27,420 nucleotides of DNA. Source: Planctomycetota bacterium (GTDB lineage Bacteria > Planctomycetota > B15-G4). The DNA lies in the NCBI GenBank assembly GCA_003644265.1, contig QNBX01000047.1, positions 1 through 27,420 on the forward strand. The letters run 5' to 3'. Positions 20,988 through 27,420 of the stretch are shown here, piece after piece (the stretch's first letter is position 1; each line of letters opens with the position of its first letter). Position numbers and translations under genes: made by a program. The notes below the pieces were generated by a model, which did no database searches, was not told the origin of the DNA, and was given only the letters and a program-made list of their open reading frames with translations.

Positions 20988-22337
20988 ATGCGCATCGCTG
21001 TCATCGGCTCCGGATACGTCGGCCTCGTCGCCGGCACCTGTTTTGCCGAGAGCGGGAACAACGTCATCTGCGTCGATATCGACGAGAAGAAGGTGAGCGA
21101 TCTGCTCGTAGGCAAGCTGCCCATCTACGAGCCCGGCCTGGACGAGATGGTCAAGCACAACGTGAAGGAGCAGCGCCTCTCCTTTACTACTGACACCGCC
21201 GCCGCCGTCAAGGACAGCGACGTCGTGTTCATCGCCGTGGGCACGCCGCCGGACGAGGACGGCAGCGCCGATCTGCAGTACGTGCTGGCCGCGGCTCGCT
21301 CCATCGGCCAGGCCGCCGACGGCCCCAAGATCATCGTCGACAAGTCCACCGTCCCGGTGGGCACCGCCGACAAGGTCCGCGCCGCCGCGCAGGCCGAGAC
21401 CGACCACGAGATCTCGGTGGTGAGCAACCCCGAGTTTCTCAAGGAAGGCGCCGCCATCGACGACTTCATGAAGCCCGACCGGGTCGTCGTGGGCTCGGAC
21501 AGCGAGCGCGCCAAGGACATCATGCACCGGCTCTACGAGCCCTTCGTGCACGACAACCCCAACAAGATCATCCACATGGATGTGCGCAGCGCGGAGCTCA
21601 CCAAGTACGCCGCCAACGCCATGCTCGCCACGCGTATCTCGTTCATGAACGAGATCGCCAACATCTGCGAGCGCGTGGGCGCCAACGTCACCAAGGTGCG
21701 CGCCGGCATCGGCAGCGACTCGCGCATCGGCATGCCGTTTCTGTACGCGGGCTGCGGCTACGGCGGCAGCTGCTTCCCCAAGGACGTGCAGGCCGTGATC
21801 CGCACCGCCGGAGAGTACGGCTACGACTTCAAGATCCTGCAGGCCGTGGAGGAGGTCAACGCCCTGCAGAAGTTCACCCTGTTCGAGAAGGTCAAGCGCC
21901 ACTTCAACGGTGACCTGGCCGGCCGCACGTTCGCCGTCTGGGGCCTGGCCTTCAAGCCGCGCACCGACGACATGCGCGAGGCCCCGGCCATCTACATCAT
22001 CGAGAGCCTGGTCGCGGCCGGCGCCACGGTGAGGGCCACCGACCCCGAGGCCGTCGAGCAGGCCAGCTGGCGCCTCAAGGACTGCGGCGACAAGGTGGAG
22101 TACATGGAGCACCCGTACGACACGCTGCAGGACGCCGACGCCCTGCTGCTGGTGACGGAGTGGTCGGAGTTCCGCAACCCGGACTTCGACCTGATCAAGG
22201 CGCGCCTGAAGAACCCGGTCATCTTCGACGGACGCAACATCTACCCGAAGGACGAGCTGGCCAAGCAGGGCTTCACGCTCTACCCCATCGGCAGCGAGCC
22301 GGTGAACGTCACCACGAAAGCAGCCGCGACCAGCTGA
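20988..22337 (+). CDS. ugd: UDP-glucose 6-dehydrogenase
   Basis: The enzyme oxidises UDP-glucose twice with NAD+ to UDP-glucuronate, a precursor of capsules, exopolysaccharide and LPS sugars. The product is 449 residues, normal for the bacterial family. The N-terminal Rossmann fold starts [16 protein letters not shown] (GxGxxG at 7-12) with the NAD-ribose-binding acid in CVDID. Other conserved blocks are [34 protein letters not shown] and the substrate-binding [20 protein letters not shown]. The catalytic block is YGGSCFPKD with nucleophile Cys262, and the UDP-binding C-terminal domain has [20 protein letters not shown] lies about 14 bases before the ATG. It appears monocistronic with its own promoter. 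No glycosyltransferase or export genes adjoin it. Confidence 0.97.
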   Translation: MRIAVIGSGYVGLVAGTCFAESGNNVICVDIDEKKVSDLLVGKLPIYEPGLDEMVKHNVKEQRLSFTTDTAAAVKDSDVVFIAVGTPPDEDGSADLQYVLAAARSIGQAADGPKIIVDKSTVPVGTADKVRAAAQAETDHEISVVSNPEFLKEGAAIDDFMKPDRVVVGSDSERAKDIMHRLYEPFVHDNPNKIIHMDVRSAELTKYAANAMLATRISFMNEIANICERVGANVTKVRAGIGSDSRIGMPFLYAGCGYGGSCFPKDVQAVIRTAGEYGYDFKILQAVEEVNALQKFTLFEKVKRHFNGDLAGRTFAVWGLAFKPRTDDMREAPAIYIIESLVAAGATVRATDPEAVEQASWRLKDCGDKVEYMEHPYDTLQDADALLLVTEWSEFRNPDFDLIKARLKNPVIFDGRNIYPKDELAKQGFTLYPIGSEPVNVTTKAAATS

Positions 22338-22388
22338 CCCTGGCGGCAACGCGGCGCGGTCGCCCCTCGCGGCGGCCTGCGCATCGCA

Positions 22389-22430
22389 CCACGACCCCGG
22401 TGAGCCCCGAGCGGCGCGCCGGGGTCGTGG
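22389..22430 (+). terminator. Long GC-rich stem-loop after ugd
   Basis: A perfect 12-bp inverted repeat, CCACGACCCCGG (22389-22400) and CCGGGGTCGTGG (22419-22430), with an 18-base loop begins about 50 bases after the ugd stop. It lacks a downstream T-run but is the best terminator candidate for ugd. Confidence 0.5.
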
Positions 22431-22485
22431 CGTGTCTGGGCGCCCCGGCGCGCTCAGCACGCCCGCGTGGCCCTGGAATGCAAGA

Positions 22486-22587
22486 GGGCCGCCCCACTCT
22501 CTCTCCCAGAGTGGGGCAGCCCGGGGTTTGCACCGGCGTCGGGTCTCTCCCGGCCCGACGCCTGGGTCCTTTAACCAGAAGCGGTTA
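22486..22587. other. Array of three hairpins in a convergent intergenic region, possible structured RNA
   Basis: Hairpin A: GCCCCACTCT (22491-22500) pairs perfectly with AGAGTGGGGC (22508-22517), and GGGC/GCCC extends the stem past one mismatch to 22486-22522. Hairpin B: GGCGTCGGG (22535-22543) pairs perfectly with CCCGACGCC (22554-22562). Hairpin C: TAACC (22572-22576) with GGTTA (22583-22587), followed by the palindrome GGGGCCCC (22589-22596). Read on the minus strand, hairpins A and B both present GGGAGAGA across the loop. Hairpin C contains the stop codon of the minus-strand gene, so the array would form the 3' end of that transcript. It could be a compound terminator or a small RNA; I recognise no Rfam family. 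Confidence 0.5.
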
Positions 22588-23535
22588 TGGGGCCCCAAGC
22601 GAAAGAGTAACACGCAAGGCACCCCGCGCTTTGCCGAGGCGCTCCACCAAGCGGGCGTCCGCTCCCTCGGCCAGCAGGGGCTCCAGCTGCTGGTCCAGCA
22701 GCGTGAGCACGCGACGTGCGGCGTCTTCGTGACCCTCCTCTGCCAGGGCCAGTGCCACGGCATCGGCGCAGCGCACGGCCTCCAGCGGATCCTCGCTCAC
22801 GAGCTGGGCCAGCACGGCCGCCTCGGCCTCGGCCTGGGCGAGCTGGCCGTCACGCACCAGCAGTCGAGCACGCCAGCCCGCGGCCTGCCCCACCTGCTTG
22901 GCCTGCCCTGCAAAGAACGCGCGCACCTCGGCATAGGCCGCCAGCGCCGGCTCGAGCTGATCCGCCCGGCGCCGGGCGTGGCCCAGCTCGAGTTGGGCGC
23001 GGGCTCCGAACGTGGCGGCCGAAGCATGGGCCGAGACGGGCTTGGCGTCACGACCCTGATGGACCGCCTGGCCGAAGCGCTGGGCGGCCTGCGGCCCTTG
23101 CCCCCGGGCGCGCAACAGCTCGCCTGCGCGAAACGCGGCCTCGACCCGGGCGTCCACGCTCAAGCCCTGATCGTCGGCCACCTGACCGAAGGCCGCGGCC
23201 GCGGCCAGCAGGCCCGCCTCGCGCGCCTGCCCGTCCAGCTTGTAGGCCGCCTGGCGCTGGGCTGCCGCGGCCGTCAGCGCGGCGCGACCCCGCTCGATGT
23301 CGGCGGGAACAGAGGCGCTCTGCTGCTTGTCCTTGGACTTGGATGAGCGCGTCGCCGGCAGCCAGGCCGCGGGTGCGGGCAGCTTCCTGGCCGGCAGCCT
23401 GAACGCGGCCTTGTGCTCGACCGGCAGCGGGACCGGCTCGGCGGCCGCAACCAACGGCGCCAGGCTCAGCCCGAGACCAAGGATCAGACCGAAGCGTCGC
23501 GCCGGTGACCCAGCGCGCATGAGGTGGTGATGCAT
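22585..23535 (-). CDS. Exported helical-repeat (TPR-like) protein of unknown function
   Basis: The chosen start, ATG 23535, has GAGGAGAG five bases upstream; the open frame reaches back to 23601 but has no better site. The 316-residue product has a signal peptide (RRFGLILGLGLSLAPLVAAAEP), then a basic segment with SSKSKDK. The rest is an Ala/Arg/Leu/Glu-rich helical part that reads like degenerate TPR units: AREAGLLAAAAAFGQVADDQGL, VEAAFRAGELLRARGQGPQAAQRFG, LEPALAAYAEVRAFF, LAQAEAEAAVLAQLV. No catalytic motif is visible, and I do not recognise a named family. It is divergent from the HtrA-like gene across a 184-base shared upstream region, so the two may be co-regulated. Confidence 0.75.
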   Translation of the reverse strand: MHHHLMRAGSPARRFGLILGLGLSLAPLVAAAEPVPLPVEHKAAFRLPARKLPAPAAWLPATRSSKSKDKQQSASVPADIERGRAALTAAAAQRQAAYKLDGQAREAGLLAAAAAFGQVADDQGLSVDARVEAAFRAGELLRARGQGPQAAQRFGQAVHQGRDAKPVSAHASAATFGARAQLELGHARRRADQLEPALAAYAEVRAFFAGQAKQVGQAAGWRARLLVRDGQLAQAEAEAAVLAQLVSEDPLEAVRCADAVALALAEEGHEDAARRVLTLLDQQLEPLLAEGADARLVERLGKARGALRVTLSLGAP

Positions 23536-23645
23536 GACAGCTCTCCTCGAAACCCGTGCGGCACCTGCTCGGAGCGCGTCCCTCGCCCTCCTGGCCCGCA
23601 CCCCCCTGACGGCCCCGGGCGCCGCCCGTTTCCCCCGCGCCCTGT

Positions 23646-23653
23646 GCTAGCCT
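23646..23653 (+). promoter_or_regulatory. Possible -10 element for the HtrA-like gene
   Basis: GCTAGCCT lies 66 bases before the ATG at 23720, in the divergent gap with the helical-repeat gene. It matches the TAGNNT form and the other GCTANNNT elements in this window; no clear -35 is seen. Confidence 0.28.
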
Positions 23654-23719
23654 GCGCCGAGCGCCCCGCGGCGGCAGCCCCTGCGGCACGCGCCGCCCCC
23701 GCCGCGCCCGCGAGGAGCC

Positions 23720-24862
<1,143 letters not shown>

Positions 24863-24890
24863 AGGCCCCCGCCTCTTGTGGCGCTGAGAC

Positions 24891-24904
24891 GGCCACTTGT
24901 GGCC
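24891..24904. promoter_or_regulatory. Palindrome and TTGTGGC repeats between protease gene and next gene
   Basis: GGCCAC-TT-GTGGCC (24891-24904) is a perfect palindrome with a two-base centre. CTTGTGGC also occurs at 24875-24882 and 24896-24903, with the related CTTCGTGGC (24906-24914) and CTTGTGAG (24919-24926). The cluster lies 57-110 bases before the next start codon, a fitting place for an operator, though no regulator is identified. Confidence 0.35.
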
Positions 24905-24982
24905 CCTTCGTGGCCCTGCTTGTGAGTGTCCAACAGTCGGGCAAGATTCATGTGCAGCCTCCCCTCGCCAAGAGCCAGCCGC

Positions 24983-26911
24983 ATGAGCGACTCCCCCCCG
25001 CGCCTCAGCCTCTTCCCGGCCGTGCTGATGCTGCTGTCCCTCACGGCAGCCGTCGAGCGCTCAAGCGCCCAGGAACTCAGCCAGATCGTTCCATCGGACG
25101 CGTACTCGTACATGCACGTGCTGCCGGACCCGAGCATGGACTTCGTGCACCAGGCCAACATGGGCGTCTGGAAGGCCATCCAGGACGCCAGTCTGCATGA
25201 GTCGGTACTCACGCTGCTGCGCGCCAACGACGTGCCCGACGAGGACCTGGCCCAGGTGGAGGGGCTCATCTCGCTCTGCTCGAAGCTGCTCGGCGACGTC
25301 GAGTGGAGCCAGTTCGTCGAGAACGAGATGGTCTACGCGGAGTTCCCCGTGGTGCCCTACCCCGGCATTCAGGGCGGCGTCTCTTCCGTGCTCATGGCCT
25401 GCCGCCCCCAGCGCGAGCTCGTGCCGGGGCTCGAGCGCTCCATGATCGATCTGATGCAGGGTGTGGCCGGCATCACCCCTGAGCTGTCGCTCAGCAGCAG
25501 CGAGACCTCGGCCGTGCCGCCCACGCGCGTGCACAGCCTGCTGATCGGGAAGAAGTACCCCATTCTGCAGCTCGGCGTGCGCGACGACATCATGCTGGCC
25601 GGCTTCGGGGCGACGGTCTTCGGGCGCGCCCTCGATCAGCTCGAAGGCCGCAGCGACGACGCGCTGGTGGACACGCCGCGCTTCCTGAACGCGGTGGGCG
25701 AGCTGCCCGCCCACTCGAACCAGTTCGTCTACTTTGACATCAAGGGCCTGATCGACTACCTGTTTGAGCAGATCGGCCCCCAGCTCCAGCGCCACTCCGA
25801 CAACGACTGGCTGGTGCGCCAGGGCCTCGATGACCTGCACGGCCTGCTCAGCTTCCTGGACACGTCGGTCACGGCCGTGCACGCCGAGGACCGCCTGCTG
25901 GTCTCCGAGTGCTGGACGCGCTTCGACCCCATCGCCGCGCGCAGCGACAATCCGCTGTTCGAGAGCTTCTGCAAGCCCGCCAACGTCACCGCGCTGGTGG
26001 ATTACATCCCGGCCGACGCCACGTCGTTCTGCGTGGACGGGGGCGCGGACCTGCGCCCGCTGTACCGCTGGGTGCGCGGGCGGGTGCCGGCCTACGTGCC
26101 CGAATCGGCCGATGGCCTGCTGGCCTTAGAAGGCATCCAGGCCCTGGTCGATATCTCGATCGAGGACGACCTGCTGAGCTGGATCGGCAGCGAGAGCGTC
26201 ACCATCAGCATGCCCTCCAAGCGCCCCACCGCGGTGGGCGGCGAGGAGCAGATCATGATCGTGCGCCTGCGCGACCCCAGCGGCGCCAAGAAGGTGCTGG
26301 CGCGCATCGACGCCGTCTATTCGGCGATCGTGCCCCAGCTGCTCGAGCGCCTGCAGGCGGAGCTGGGCGGCCAGGCCGTGCTGCCGGAGATCGAGCTGCG
26401 CGACGCGGGCGGCAGCTTCCCCCAGTTCAAGCGGCTCACGCTGCGCTTCAGCATTCCCCAGGTGCCCATCCCGATCCCGCCGATCGACGTGGTCATCGGG
26501 GTGCTCGGCAAGCAGCTCGTGATCACCAGCTCCGAGGAGGCTCTGTTGCGCGTGATGGACGTGGCCGCGGGCGAGATCGACGGCATCTGGGATCACCCGG
26601 CCATGGCCGGCGGACGCCTGCCCGAGGGCGACATCACCGGCTTGCGCTTCGTCCCGGTGGGCAAGCAGCTCACCGAGCTGACCCAGGGCATCGCCATGGG
26701 CGGCGGCATGGCCCAGATGCTGCTGAGCCAGGCCGGTCGCGGCGACCCGGAGGTCGAGCGCATGGCCATGTTCGTGGGCGATGTGCTGCCGCGCATCAAC
26801 GGCATCCTGGCGTCGCTCAACTTTCTCGAAGACGAGGTCGGCTACAGCGAGACGCGCGACAAGGGCATGACGCGCTACAGCCGCACCACCACGCGCTACC
26901 GCGACAACTGA
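24983..26911 (+). CDS. Exported protein of unknown function, possibly DUF3352-like
   Basis: The likely start is ATG 24983, giving 642 residues. An in-frame GTG at 24926 and ATG at 24950 would add 19 or 11 residues before the signal peptide, and none of the three has a strong ribosome site. A Sec-type signal (LSLFPAVLMLLSLTAAV, cleavage near SSA) makes it periplasmic or secreted. The body is soluble alpha/beta. LEGRSDDALVDTPRF and FVYFDIKGLIDYLFEQI resemble, from memory, the DUF3352 proteins of planctomycetes and cyanobacteria, but this match is uncertain. Towards the end, hydrophobic beta strands (FSIPQVPIPIPPIDVVIGV, 498 onward) and a Gly/Met-rich GIAMGGGMAQMLLSQAG are seen. No catalytic motif is apparent. 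It follows the protease gene after 120 bases and may be read from the same or its own promoter. Confidence 0.72.
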   Translation: MSDSPPRLSLFPAVLMLLSLTAAVERSSAQELSQIVPSDAYSYMHVLPDPSMDFVHQANMGVWKAIQDASLHESVLTLLRANDVPDEDLAQVEGLISLCSKLLGDVEWSQFVENEMVYAEFPVVPYPGIQGGVSSVLMACRPQRELVPGLERSMIDLMQGVAGITPELSLSSSETSAVPPTRVHSLLIGKKYPILQLGVRDDIMLAGFGATVFGRALDQLEGRSDDALVDTPRFLNAVGELPAHSNQFVYFDIKGLIDYLFEQIGPQLQRHSDNDWLVRQGLDDLHGLLSFLDTSVTAVHAEDRLLVSECWTRFDPIAARSDNPLFESFCKPANVTALVDYIPADATSFCVDGGADLRPLYRWVRGRVPAYVPESADGLLALEGIQALVDISIEDDLLSWIGSESVTISMPSKRPTAVGGEEQIMIVRLRDPSGAKKVLARIDAVYSAIVPQLLERLQAELGGQAVLPEIELRDAGGSFPQFKRLTLRFSIPQVPIPIPPIDVVIGVLGKQLVITSSEEALLRVMDVAAGEIDGIWDHPAMAGGRLPEGDITGLRFVPVGKQLTELTQGIAMGGGMAQMLLSQAGRGDPEVERMAMFVGDVLPRINGILASLNFLEDEVGYSETRDKGMTRYSRTTTRYRDN

Positions 26912-26944
26912 CAGCCTCCACGCGCGGGCGGGGTTGACCGGGAC

Positions 26945-26990
26945 CGTGGCCTGTCCGAGGGTGTGCGCTCCCCGCACGCCACGGGCCACG
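26945..26990. terminator. Nested hairpin between the unknown gene and the DUF5117 gene
   Basis: CGTGGCC (26945-26951) pairs with GGCCACG (26984-26990), and inside it GTGCG (26963-26967) pairs with CGCAC (26973-26977). It lies 33 bases after a stop codon and 20 bases before the next start. It may be a terminator or a leader hairpin that controls the downstream gene. Confidence 0.35.
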
Positions 26991-27010
26991 ACCGGCCCCG
27001 GAGACGGACC

Positions 27011-27420
27011 ATGGCCCGCCGCACCCTCACCCTCGCGCTGCTGCTGTGCGCCGCCTGCGCCGGCCCCTCGACCCCGCCGCCGGCACCAGCTCCCGCCGAC
27101 TGGTCCGACGCGCTGGCCCAGACCGAGCGCCTCGACGGCCTGCTCAGCCTGCACCTGAATCGGGACGCAGGCCGCGTGCTGCTGGAGCTGCCCCCCGCCG
27201 CCGAGCCGGGCGGCGAGCTGTTCCGCTGCCTGTGGGTCGAGGGCCTGCGCACCGGCCTGGGCTCCAACCCCGTGGGCCTCGACCGCGGGCAGTGGGGCCA
27301 GGCGCGCCTGGTGAGCTTCCGCCGCTTCGGGCAGCGCGTGCTGCTGCTGCAACCCAACCTGCGCCACGGGCAGGCGCGCGGCGCCCCCGACGAGCAACTG
27401 GCCGCGCGCGAGTCCTTCGC
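27011..27420 (+). CDS. N-terminal part of a DUF5117/DUF4953-type zinc metalloprotease lipoprotein (3' end outside window)
   Basis: The ATG at 27011 is preceded by GGAGACGG. The frame stays open to the end of the window, giving 136 complete codons. The product starts with a short hydrophobic signal, MARRTLTLALLLCAACAGP, probably a lipoprotein with Cys16 (lipobox imperfect), and a Pro-rich linker. The next blocks are RLDGLLSLHLNRDAGRVLLELP, then GLRTGLGSNPVGLDRGQWG, then LVSFRRFGQRVLLLQPNLR. The G-LGSN-x-x-GLDRGQ-x-G string followed by a V-L-L-x-QPN block is the start of the DUF5117 domain. That domain precedes the DUF4953 HExxH peptidase domain in large (over 700-residue) exported metalloproteases. 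The catalytic part is not in the window. The gene may be co-transcribed with the preceding one, 99 bases upstream. Confidence 0.8.
   Translation, partial: MARRTLTLALLLCAACAGPSTPPPAPAPADWSDALAQTERLDGLLSLHLNRDAGRVLLELPPAAEPGGELFRCLWVEGLRTGLGSNPVGLDRGQWGQARLVSFRRFGQRVLLLQPNLRHGQARGAPDEQLAARESF

Noticed and set aside
22490..22570. Possible glycine riboswitch on the minus strand, because of GGGAGAGACC and a nearby GTGCAAACC.
   Set aside because: The partner CUCUCAGG-type strand and the CCGAAGG core are missing, the GGGAGAGA lies in the loop of a perfect hairpin, and the region is at the 3' end of a gene rather than upstream of a glycine-related one.

Overview
The window is very GC-rich with strong G/C preference at third codon positions. 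It carries many secreted or lipoprotein-type proteins of families common in large-genome environmental Gram-negative bacteria: FG-GAP/ASPIC-UnbV (CRTAC1)-type, DUF3857/transglutaminase, DUF5117 metalloprotease, PD40/TolB-like and membrane-anchored HtrA. This fits a Planctomycetota-, Myxococcota- or Acidobacteriota-like chromosome. I cannot fix the phylum from sequence alone. There are no rRNA genes, phage genes, intact insertion sequences or CRISPR arrays. The region looks like ordinary chromosome with one gene fossil.

Layout. 1-591: 3' end of a secreted FG-GAP/CRTAC1-like protein. 697-3894 (minus): acetyl-CoA synthetase followed by a lipoprotein amidohydrolase. 4155-8528 (plus): phosphate block of a Na+/Pi cotransporter, a PhoU-like protein 3 bases downstream, and polyphosphate kinase 1 with an unusual N-terminal helix-turn-helix-like extension. 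8529-8975: truncated AAA ATPase (DUF4143-type) remnant with a pair of perfect palindromes in front of it. 8976-9884: periplasmic metallo-beta-lactamase-fold hydrolase. 9996-12702 (minus): three overlapping genes for a 2Fe-2S ferredoxin, a PD40 beta-propeller lipoprotein and glucose-1-phosphate adenylyltransferase (GlgC). 12762-20659 (minus): two giant, tail-to-head overlapping exported proteins with TPR-like and transglutaminase-like parts. One has an intact Cys-His-Asp triad and the other has lost the Cys. Immediately in front of them is a tRNA-Val(TAC). 20988-22337 (plus): UDP-glucose 6-dehydrogenase. 22389-22587: a strongly structured convergent intergenic region. 22585-23535 (minus): exported repeat-helical protein. 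23720-24862 (plus): HtrA-like protease with one PDZ domain. 24983-26911: exported protein of unknown function. 27011-end: start of a DUF5117-type metalloprotease.

How the genes may work together: acs, phosphate uptake, PhoU, polyP synthesis and GlgC lie within about 10 kb. Together they form a plausible storage-metabolism neighbourhood (acetate activation, polyphosphate, glycogen), although no polyhydroxyalkanoate gene is present. The remaining genes are mostly cell-envelope proteins.

The observations most worth a second look are the active/inactive transglutaminase pair behind a tRNA, the HTH-like extension on PPK1, the hairpin array at 22486-22587 and the AAA ATPase fossil with its palindromes. 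I did not find a clear new defence or mobile system.
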